Source: a virus
Virus record (IMG/VR): IMGVR_UViG_3300012954_000079
Location: 1 to 23,988 of that record
DNA: 23,988 nucleotides
Strand: one strand, 5' to 3'
Shown here: in pieces, positions 17,957-23,988 of the stretch
Numbering within the stretch: the first letter of the stretch is position 1
Layout: each line of letters begins with the position of its first letter
The notes under the pieces: generated by a model
What the model was told of the DNA's origin: nothing
What the model saw: the letters and a program-made list of their open reading frames with translations, nothing else
Databases searched by the model: none
Position numbers and translations under genes: made by a program

Positions 17957-20900
17957 ATGGCAACGTACAGGAATCAATATTTAAATTACTATGCCGACAA
18001 AAATGGACAACACAGTCCAGTCGGTACAATTCTTCCTGTGTTTGTTGGCACTGATCAACAAATAGATGGTGAGGATCCTGATTATACTTACAGAAATCAC
18101 TTATATTGTGATGGTAGATCTTTAAAAATTAGAGATTATCCAACTTTATATTCATCTATTAGAAATAGATATGGTGGCGCATCTGGTGTAACTGTCACTC
18201 AATCTGCAGATCCTGGTGGATTGAGAAGATCTTACATCATTAACAATAAACTATTCTTCCAGTTTTATAAGGATCCTACTAATGATAAGGTAAACGTTCA
18301 AATGCCTTATCCTTATAATACTGCATTAAGATTCAATACTATGGGGCAATTTCCTACTAATACAGGAGCAGCTCTCAATACTAATACAATATATCCTTTA
18401 GTTGAACCAACTGAAGATGTAACTTCTCAAGCACAAACAGGAGAATTTGCATATGAAGTCACACTTCCTGATAACATTGATTTAAGCACTTTTTCAGCAT
18501 CACAATATACTTGGTCATTTGTTGCACCATCTTCAGCACTACATCCAGATATTTCACTATCAAAGAGTTTTTCTCTGAATGATTATCCATATAATATTGG
18601 AACATTTAATCTACCAGACTACAGACAAAGAAAAATTTTAGGATTTGGTAATGTAAATGGTGCTGGAACAGCAACACCAGAAAATGCTATTAATAACTTT
18701 GTAGGACAGATTGGTGGAAAATGGTACATTGCAAAGAATGTATTAGTTGATAGTGGAGAATTTTTTAATGTTGGTGATGTAAAAACTACAGGATACACTG
18801 ATATTGTTGCTGATGTATCAGCATATGCAGATGGTTTTGTAAAGTATAGAGTAGGACCAATTGATGATCATACTTTCTCATTTCCACCACGACATCAACA
18901 TAGAATTTTATCTGCTGAAGTAGATGCAACCAGACGTGCTGAATTAGGACCATCTGAAGTAGATAAGTATGCTGTTAATTACATTGATAGTAGAGCAAAT
19001 ATTATTGAATTTGAACCAGAAGGTGCTGGCGGTGATCCTTTAGGTCACTCTCATGGTATTATTGGTACGAGATTGCAAAGTCCAGCGATTGCGACATATG
19101 GCAATACTCCTGGTATTGGTGAAAAAGATGCATCGTATAACTATGCGGTTTCCGAATCACCATCAGTTCCTTTAGCAAGTGTAACATACGATCCTTCTAG
19201 TGGATATATTACTTTTAATACAGATGGAAATCATGGTTTTGCTGTTGGTGATAATATTGTAGCTTCAAATGTATCACCTGCTGAATTTGCTGGAGTGTTT
19301 ACAGTAGAAGCTGCTGGATTTGGTGCAACTAATTTTAACGTACTACCAAGACCAAACGAAACACCACCAATTAATAATGCAGTTGTTGCGTCAGGTGCTA
19401 ATGTAAAATTAGCTGGTGGTTATTTTGTAGAAGAAGAAATTACACAATCACCAAGAGCATATGTTATTGATAATAATACACTAGTTGGTGGTAAGCAAGC
19501 AGAGTTTGAAATTCCAGGAAATGCTATCACAATAGCTAGTGAAACTATCACTACACCATCAAGTGCAGTTGTTCCTATTCCGAATCCAAATTTAGGTACA
19601 GTTATTGGAATACAAATTATTTTAGAAGCTCCAGGTGGTGGAGGTGCTGATAGTGACACTGATGGTGGTAATGGTGGATCAGCATCAGTTACTCTTGACG
19701 TTGATGGAGATTTATATACCATTACTGCAAATGGTGGTAGTGGTGGACAAGCAGGAAATAGTGGTGGTGCAGGTGGTCAAGGTGGAACGTTGTCCATTCC
19801 TATTTCTTTAGTAACAGATTCTAGATTTGAATTCTCTACTACTAATGGTATTAATGGTGAAGATGGTGGTCAAGGTGGTGCAGGAGCATTCTCTTTAGGA
19901 GGTGGAGGTGCGCTTAATCCAACACCTCTAAACAGAGGTGGTAATGGTGCATCAACAGCATTTGAAAGTACAACTAATGTACCAACTACAACATATACTA
20001 GTAATGGTTCTTGGACTATTCCTACCGCTTCAGGAAGTGAAACTAATAGACAAATTACTGTAAGACTATCTGGCGGTGGTGGTGGTTCAGGTAACCCAAA
20101 TGCTAACTCTACATGTAGTGGATCATGGCCAGGTCACCCAACATCAACTAGTGGCAAATCTGGTGCTGTTGGTGGTTATGGTGGTAGAGCTGCGAGACTT
20201 CTCGGTACATTAACTACAACATCAGGAACACTTTCTTGGGAAATTGGTCAAAAAGGTAACGCTGGATTCAACAATGTTGATGGTAACAACGGAACTGGAA
20301 AGGAAGCAGGACCAGCATCTGGTGGTATTGGTGGTGGTCAAACCTATGGTGGTAATAGTGGAATTGGTGCATGGGGTAACGGCGCAACTGGTGGCGGTGG
20401 CGGTGGATGTACTGGACTATTTTTGGATGGTACACTAATTGCAGGAGCTGGCGGCGGTGGCGGCGGCGGTGGATCAGGTGGTGGTTTCAACGGTGGTGGT
20501 ACTACTGATGGTTGCTATCCTGGTGGAAACCATCGTCCTGCTTCAACAAGTCTTGTCACCAGCAGCAGTGCAATAGACTTTGCTGATGGTTCTAATGGAT
20601 CATCTGGTGGTTGTACTGCTGGTAGTGGAGGCGGTGGTGGTGCTGGATGCGGCGTCGTCGGACAAAGTAATGGTGGTGTTGGTGGACAGGCAGGTGTTGG
20701 ACATAATGGTAATGGTGGTGGTACAGGTGGACGCCGTGGTGCATCGGCATTTAGAAGTGATTTTTGGGATGGTGCAGTTTCTCTTGATACTAATGGTTCT
20801 CTACCAACAACAGATGGATATGTAGAAATTGAATATAGTATTACAGAATTAAATTATGAAGATACTGGTGGTGGCGGTGGACAAGGTTCTAAACTCATAA

Positions 20901-21892
20901 TTACTATTTCTGATCTTGTAGTTCCTGTTTCTGTATCATTACAATCTGCTGGTAACGGTGGTGGCACTGGACAAGATGGTAGTAGAGGTAACATCTTTGT
21001 CAGATATGTTGGTCAAGAAGCAGGCACAACACTTCCAGGTGAAATTACAAATCCGTCTGGTAAATATTTTAATTGTACTACAAATGGTACACCTACTGGA
21101 GCTCCATTTAATGCCCCTGTTTGGCAGTCTTCTACTGATCCTAATTTAAAACAAAGAGCCTTTGGTATAGGAACTGGTAGTTCTGCTGGATTTGGTTCTG
21201 CCAATATTCCATTTAATGGAGGTAAAATAACACAGTATATCAATTTTACTGGTGCTGCGGCAGATGCTGGTGGAGATAGACAACTAGTTGTTGGTGATTT
21301 TGATATGACAGCTGTCAATAAGATAAGATTTACAATTATTAGAGGCAGTGGACAAAATGGTGGTGAAAATCCAGATGAAGCATTGAATTTATTCTATCAA
21401 AAACAAGGATCAACAAACACGACACTGTTCAGCGAAATATTACTTGCCTCAAATAATGATCCATCATGGCAAGCAATTGATATATCAGTTGCAGAAACTT
21501 CTTCAATAAGAGATAGTGGTATTACACTCATTCTATCTCAAGATAGACCAACTGGTGCAAATGACAATGCTACCGCAAATGCTGATAACTATGGTCTTGC
21601 TGCCATTACATTGTTCTATGATCCACAAATTATCAATAGATTTGTTTCTACTGGTGGAGCATCTTTACAAGGCAACTTAGATGATGCTGGATTACCAATT
21701 AATTCCGATGTGGGTATCAATCAGGTAAGACGAACTGTTACTGTGAAAGATGCATCCTTGACAGTTACGGATGGAACGTTTACAATGTCATCATCCACAC
21801 CTATTGTTACTACAGCACAAGTTGTATCTGAAGCAGATATTCCGCTAATCACTAAGTATCATAGAGTTAAATACCTAATCAAAGCATTTTAA
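17957..21892 (+). CDS. Tail-collar-fold adhesin 3 with Gly-rich receptor-binding-like region (1311 aa)
   Basis: Residues about 19-75 are collar-like (SPVGTILPVF, YCDGRS, DYPTLYSSIRNRYGG), with FNLPDYRQRKILGFG at about 216-230. HQH (18893-18901) and HSH (19046-19054) follow. A small beta module (VTYDPSSG, NHGFAVGDNI, NVLPRP) spans about 409-463. Two Gly-rich modules come next, about 528-671 and 678-1022, the second opening with SNGSWTIP, a typical entry to the Gly_rich_2 style of fibre domain. Poly-Gly runs alternate with non-Gly loops, as in gp38-type adhesins of T-even phages, where the loops between poly-Gly helices contact the receptor. The C-terminal ~290 residues are a non-Gly beta-rich domain ending YHRVKYLIKAF. 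By analogy this is the best receptor-binding candidate in the window. It lies 3 bases after the previous gene and 4 before the oxygenase. Confidence 0.75.
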   Translation: MATYRNQYLNYYADKNGQHSPVGTILPVFVGTDQQIDGEDPDYTYRNHLYCDGRSLKIRDYPTLYSSIRNRYGGASGVTVTQSADPGGLRRSYIINNKLFFQFYKDPTNDKVNVQMPYPYNTALRFNTMGQFPTNTGAALNTNTIYPLVEPTEDVTSQAQTGEFAYEVTLPDNIDLSTFSASQYTWSFVAPSSALHPDISLSKSFSLNDYPYNIGTFNLPDYRQRKILGFGNVNGAGTATPENAINNFVGQIGGKWYIAKNVLVDSGEFFNVGDVKTTGYTDIVADVSAYADGFVKYRVGPIDDHTFSFPPRHQHRILSAEVDATRRAELGPSEVDKYAVNYIDSRANIIEFEPEGAGGDPLGHSHGIIGTRLQSPAIATYGNTPGIGEKDASYNYAVSESPSVPLASVTYDPSSGYITFNTDGNHGFAVGDNIVASNVSPAEFAGVFTVEAAGFGATNFNVLPRPNETPPINNAVVASGANVKLAGGYFVEEEITQSPRAYVIDNNTLVGGKQAEFEIPGNAITIASETITTPSSAVVPIPNPNLGTVIGIQIILEAPGGGGADSDTDGGNGGSASVTLDVDGDLYTITANGGSGGQAGNSGGAGGQGGTLSIPISLVTDSRFEFSTTNGINGEDGGQGGAGAFSLGGGGALNPTPLNRGGNGASTAFESTTNVPTTTYTSNGSWTIPTASGSETNRQITVRLSGGGGGSGNPNANSTCSGSWPGHPTSTSGKSGAVGGYGGRAARLLGTLTTTSGTLSWEIGQKGNAGFNNVDGNNGTGKEAGPASGGIGGGQTYGGNSGIGAWGNGATGGGGGGCTGLFLDGTLIAGAGGGGGGGGSGGGFNGGGTTDGCYPGGNHRPASTSLVTSSSAIDFADGSNGSSGGCTAGSGGGGGAGCGVVGQSNGGVGGQAGVGHNGNGGGTGGRRGASAFRSDFWDGAVSLDTNGSLPTTDGYVEIEYSITELNYEDTGGGGGQGSKLIITISDLVVPVSVSLQSAGNGGGTGQDGSRGNIFVRYVGQEAGTTLPGEITNPSGKYFNCTTNGTPTGAPFNAPVWQSSTDPNLKQRAFGIGTGSSAGFGSANIPFNGGKITQYINFTGAAADAGGDRQLVVGDFDMTAVNKIRFTIIRGSGQNGGENPDEALNLFYQKQGSTNTTLFSEILLASNNDPSWQAIDISVAETSSIRDSGITLILSQDRPTGANDNATANADNYGLAAITLFYDPQIINRFVSTGGASLQGNLDDAGLPINSDVGINQVRRTVTVKDASLTVTDGTFTMSSSTPIVTTAQVVSEADIPLITKYHRVKYLIKAF
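19628..21024 (+). repeat. Gly-rich low-complexity coding region
   Basis: GGT/GGA/GGC-rich DNA encodes repeated G runs. The densest part, about 20386-20505, encodes stretches of six to eight Gly. GGC codons, rare in the rest of the window, are interspersed with GGT in the longest runs, which breaks up what would otherwise be perfect trinucleotide repeats. Four Cys codons lie in or near the runs in the second module (for example GGGC at about 20406 and SGGC at 20612). Confidence 0.85.
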
Positions 21893-21896
21893 ATTA

Positions 21897-22505
21897 ATGG
21901 CAGATTTTATTTTTCCACCTGAGAAATTGGTGGCTGATTTTGACGATTTTATTGGTATCTGGGATAATTTCTTCCCACCGCAGATGTGTGATGATGTAAT
22001 TGAGAAATGTCTGCAAGCAAAAGAAAATAATGGATGGATGAATGTAGATTGTGGTATGGGACAATTTCCACATGGAAAGTTAGGTCGTAGTGATTATCAA
22101 TATTTGTTCAATGAACATGAGAGTGAGATATCCAAGCAAGTAAGAGAATATTTAAAATGTTGTGTTGCAAGTTATACTACTGAATTTGCTACATTGAGAC
22201 CAACTAAAATGATTACTAATATCATTAAGTTTCAGCAAACACCTCCTGGTGGTGGTTATCATGACTGGCATTATGAAACTTCCGCATATCATGCTTCTAG
22301 TCGTGAATTAGTATGGACAATATATCTCAATGATATGCCTGTAGGTGAAGCAGAAACTGAGTTCATCTATCAAAAAAGAAGAGTACAACCAAAAAAAGGC
22401 AGAGTTGTAATTTGGCCAGCGGCATTCACCCATACACATAGGGGAAATACTGTATTTTCCCAAGATAAATACATTTTAACAGGATGGATTCATAAGACAG
22501 TATAA
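21897..22505 (+). CDS. 2-oxoglutarate/Fe(II)-dependent oxygenase, prolyl-4-hydroxylase-like (202 aa)
   Basis: It would use 2-oxoglutarate, O2 and Fe(II) to hydroxylate a substrate in the infected cell. The C-terminal half carries the double-stranded beta-helix signature. GGGYHDWHYE (118-127) supplies H125 and E127, an HxE version of the usual HxD iron ligands. ELVWTIYLND and ETEFIYQ form the core strands, and RVVIWPAAFTHTHRGN supplies the distal His. H181 is 10 residues before K191, the same distance as between distal His and 2OG-binding Lys in collagen prolyl hydroxylase. Length is normal for a minimal phage oxygenase. 2OG oxygenases are common in cyanomyoviruses, but their substrates are largely unknown. 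It sits directly behind three adhesin genes, so a virion protein is a reasonable guess. There is no clear Shine-Dalgarno before the ATG; the upstream stop is 4 bases away. Confidence 0.85.
   Translation: MADFIFPPEKLVADFDDFIGIWDNFFPPQMCDDVIEKCLQAKENNGWMNVDCGMGQFPHGKLGRSDYQYLFNEHESEISKQVREYLKCCVASYTTEFATLRPTKMITNIIKFQQTPPGGGYHDWHYETSAYHASSRELVWTIYLNDMPVGEAETEFIYQKRRVQPKKGRVVIWPAAFTHTHRGNTVFSQDKYILTGWIHKTV
22464..22472 (+). promoter_or_regulatory. Possible T4-type late promoter (GATAAATAC)
   Basis: GATAAATAC resembles the T4 late -10 element TATAAATA and lies inside the end of the oxygenase gene, about 36 bases before the next ATG. It is coding sequence for DKY, so chance is a serious alternative; similar TAAATA strings occur elsewhere in the window. 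Confidence 0.2.
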
Positions 22506-22507
22506 AC

Positions 22508-23329
22508 ATGGACATCGCATCACCATCAAAAACAGCATTGTACTTGAATGCATTTGATAAAAACATTCAAGTTGACGGAGTTATCAAGACAATTGATGAC
22601 TCATATTGGGCAGACAACATTGTTCCCATCTTGTATCCTCTATGGGATTCTGATAAAGATAAACTAGAAGTTTTTGTCAAGTACAAGGATGGTACGGCAA
22701 AGATGAACAAGACCAAGTATCAACGTCAGCAGAAGACTGGTGTATACAAGTGGGTCTCTTATCAGTTTGATCTATCACCATTTACTGATGAAGTAGATGA
22801 TTTGTATAATCGTCTCTTAGAAAAGTATACAGAGTATAGAGTAGGACAAGAAAACGATTTAGAAAGATCGTTAGCAGGAGCATTTGCAAAGAGTGCTATT
22901 CTTAATTGGAATAAAGTTATTCTAATTAGAAACTTTCTACTCATGGACAGTGATTGGACACAACTTGGTGATGTACCACTCACTGATGCTCAAAAAGAAA
23001 ACTGGAGAACATATCGTCAGAAGTTGAGAGATTTACCAGAAGATCAGAGCTCTGCTGCTGCTAATGATGTAAAATTCCCAGTAACACCATCTAAACATGA
23101 AGCAATGGAAGATGGCAAGGAGTATCTATCTGATGAATTTAATCATGTCTATAAGATGAATCAAATAGTATACAGTAAATTTGCAGATAGAATCACTAAC
23201 TATCTTGCTATTGCTATTTCTACTCAAGCAATTGATGAGATGCCTGTAAGTAGAGTACATAGAGTACAAACTAATGATAAGTCTCTTGATGATATCTTGT
23301 CCATTATTGAAGAAGGAGAAGTAGGATAA
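22508..23329 (+). CDS. Protein with C-terminal tail assembly chaperone-type domain (273 aa)
   Basis: Residues about 138-194 match the phage tail assembly chaperone pattern (PF16778 type): RNFLLMDSDWTQLGDVPLTD, then WRTYRQKLRDLPE, then FPVTP. In other phages this domain sits in small proteins encoded just after tail fibre genes and helps fibre assembly. Here it follows a ~135-residue N-terminal part (WADNIVPILYPLW, KYKDGTAKM, YKWVSYQFDLSPF) that I do not recognise. Another ~75 residues of mixed, acidic-ended sequence come after it (DDILSIIEEGEVG). A role in folding or attaching the adhesins encoded upstream is likely but inferred. It starts 2 bases after the oxygenase stop with no clear ribosome site, and its stop overlaps the next start by one base (TAATG). 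Confidence 0.7.
   Translation: MDIASPSKTALYLNAFDKNIQVDGVIKTIDDSYWADNIVPILYPLWDSDKDKLEVFVKYKDGTAKMNKTKYQRQQKTGVYKWVSYQFDLSPFTDEVDDLYNRLLEKYTEYRVGQENDLERSLAGAFAKSAILNWNKVILIRNFLLMDSDWTQLGDVPLTDAQKENWRTYRQKLRDLPEDQSSAAANDVKFPVTPSKHEAMEDGKEYLSDEFNHVYKMNQIVYSKFADRITNYLAIAISTQAIDEMPVSRVHRVQTNDKSLDDILSIIEEGEVG
23313..23318 (+). promoter_or_regulatory. Ribosome binding site AAGGAG for the 121-aa protein
   Basis: AAGGAG ends 10 bases before the ATG at 23329, inside the end of the preceding gene. It supports that start, which also overlaps the upstream stop as TAATG. It is the clearest Shine-Dalgarno in the window. Confidence 0.55.
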
Positions 23330-23694
23330 TGCTAATCTCTTTAAATCCTAAAACAGAAGCAATGTTAGTAGCAGACTATGCTGCTATTGCTGAGAAATAC
23401 GTCATTGTTATTGATAATAGTCAGTATCATACACTATCTGATACTAAGAAAGCGGAAATTTTTGCATGGTACGAAGATATCATTCCAGAAGCAGAGATTG
23501 ATAGAATCTTTGAACTAAAGACAGTATACTATTATTTCCCAAATGAGCAGAGTGCAGTGGACAATTGTTACGACTGGTTCCCACAACCACAGAACTGCCC
23601 TGATGCAATGCATCACATTCCAGCATATGTGATCAAACCTAATGGTGGCATTCCATATGTTAATACAAATCCAACACCACCAGAAGAGGGTTGA
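23329..23694 (+). CDS. Small hypothetical cyanophage protein (121 aa)
   Basis: I do not recognise a named family. The N-terminal half looks mixed alpha/beta (YVIVIDNSQYHTL, then a helix EIFAWYEDIIPEAEIDRIFE). The second half is aromatic- and Pro-rich with two Cys (VYYYFPNEQ, NCYDWFPQPQNCPDAMHH) and ends in a Pro/Glu tail (NPTPPEEG). It has no signal peptide or membrane helix. The one-base overlap with the chaperone-domain gene and a good AAGGAG upstream suggest it is translated with it, perhaps as an accessory assembly or minor virion protein; that is inference from position only. The stop codon overlaps the -35 box of a candidate promoter. Confidence 0.7.
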   Translation: MLISLNPKTEAMLVADYAAIAEKYVIVIDNSQYHTLSDTKKAEIFAWYEDIIPEAEIDRIFELKTVYYYFPNEQSAVDNCYDWFPQPQNCPDAMHHIPAYVIKPNGGIPYVNTNPTPPEEG

Positions 23695-23719
23695 CACGTC
23701 CTTGATAGTGTGATACGCT
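23691..23719 (+). promoter_or_regulatory. Candidate sigma70-type promoter for the DUF4385 gene
   Basis: A perfect TTGACA (23691-23696) is followed after 17 bases by TACGCT (23714-23719). TG at 23711-23712, one base before the -10, gives an extended -10. The -10 hexamer itself matches only 3 of 6. Transcription would start near 23726. Early cyanophage promoters are known to resemble the host sigma70 type. The box overlaps the stop codon of the preceding gene. Confidence 0.4.
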
Positions 23720-23748
23720 AGCAGAGCACCAGTGGTGATCCATGCTAG
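23718..23748 (+). promoter_or_regulatory. Hairpin overlapping the promoter -10 and the DUF4385 start codon
   Basis: CTAGCA (23718-23723) pairs with TGCTAG (23743-23748), GA (23724-23725) with TC (23739-23740), and CACC (23727-23730) with GGTG (23734-23737) around the loop AGT. There is a G/A mismatch and a two-base bulge. The ATG at 23742-23744 lies in the bulge and the outer stem. AATTTT follows, so a weak terminator for the structural operon is the main alternative. Confidence 0.45.
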
Positions 23749-23988
23749 AATTTTGCTATGAACTTCCTTATGAGGAACTTGACTTTACAAACAAAGAAAC
23801 TCGCGAACTTTATCGTATTGGAAGGGGAGAGCAAGGAGTGCTATTGGTACGCCCTTACACTAACGACATTTGTGCTCATTGGAGGTTTGTAAATGAGGAT
23901 GCTGCTAGCAAATCTGCTAATAAGATTTACTCCATGTACTGTAACTATAAGAAGTCTGGAGACTTCATTGGTATGGACATGGCACGAA
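23742..23988 (+). CDS. DUF4385 family protein, C-terminus outside window
   Basis: From ATG at 23742 the frame stays open to the right edge, giving 82 residues plus one base. The sequence fits the DUF4385 family well: an N-terminal YELPYEELDF, then LYRIGRGEQGVLLVRPY (23-39), HWRF (46-49), a helix SANKIYSMYCNYKKSGD and FIGMDMAR at the edge. Family members I know of are roughly 150 residues, so about half is missing. The function of DUF4385 is unknown. An in-frame TGA at 23736-23738 fixes the start, since no other in-frame start lies between. The only upstream purine-rich match is a weak GGTGAT. It differs from its neighbours in having a 47-base gap with promoter and hairpin signals, so it is probably regulated separately from the structural genes. 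Confidence 0.8.
   Translation, partial: MLEFCYELPYEELDFTNKETRELYRIGRGEQGVLLVRPYTNDICAHWRFVNEDAASKSANKIYSMYCNYKKSGDFIGMDMAR

Noticed and set aside
19628-21024. Collagen-like Gly-X-Y repeat as a direct prolyl hydroxylase substrate
   Set aside because: The region has poly-Gly runs and irregular loops, no sustained Gly-X-Y triplets and few Pro residues, so it is not collagen-like.
16503-21066. TAAATA-containing strings at 16503, 17730 and 21061 and GTTAAATACC at 21866 as T4-type late promoters
   Set aside because: They lie inside coding sequence with ordinary codon explanations in an AT-rich genome, and most are not placed close upstream of a gene start. Only the 22464 site was kept, at low confidence.

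Overview
This window looks like part of the late, virion-structural region of a T4-like marine cyanophage (a cyanomyovirus of Synechococcus or Prochlorococcus). All genes lie on the + strand, the DNA is AT-rich, and genes are packed with gaps of 9 bases or fewer until the last intergenic space. The gene set is one I associate with this phage group: a giant fibre-like structural protein, three collar-fold fibre or adhesin proteins in a row, a 2-oxoglutarate/Fe(II) oxygenase, a tail assembly chaperone domain, and a DUF4385 protein. No tRNA, rRNA, CRISPR array, insertion sequence or integrase was seen. Family assignments come from motif recognition, not from a database search.

Layout. Bases 1-13956 are one uninterrupted reading frame that is already open at the left edge, so at least 4651 residues of one protein are visible and its N-terminus is outside the window. 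It starts in a beta-helix-like region (about 1-1560). It then runs through a repeat-built stretch (about 1582-6730) in which a Cys-containing ~140-residue cassette recurs, with a 43-residue tandem array and small beta modules inserted. Middle domains I cannot name follow (about 6730-10440), then fibre-like segments (10441 onward) and a compact C-terminal domain ending in a GWW signature. Next come three collar-fold proteins (13966-16620, 16622-17953, 17957-21892). Each has an N-terminal tail-collar-like segment, two HxH clusters and a similar hydrophobic/aromatic C-terminus. The second has a Cys-rich middle and the third a very Gly-rich receptor-binding-like region. Then follow a 2OG/Fe(II) oxygenase (21897-22505), a protein carrying a tail assembly chaperone-type domain (22508-23329), and a small protein of unknown function (23329-23694).

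At 23691-23748 the pattern changes. A sigma70-like promoter overlaps the stop codon of the last structural-region gene, and a hairpin overlaps both that promoter and the start codon of the next gene, a DUF4385 protein cut by the right edge. This looks like the boundary between the late structural block and a separately controlled gene.

Working together: the giant protein and the three collar proteins most likely form long and short fibres or baseplate adhesins that contact the host. The chaperone-domain protein probably helps fold or assemble them. The oxygenase may hydroxylate a protein, possibly one of the adhesins made just upstream. The most unusual features are the A/B/C cassette grammar of the giant protein, the Gly-rich adhesin next to a hydroxylase, and the predicted hairpin/promoter switch before the DUF4385 gene.
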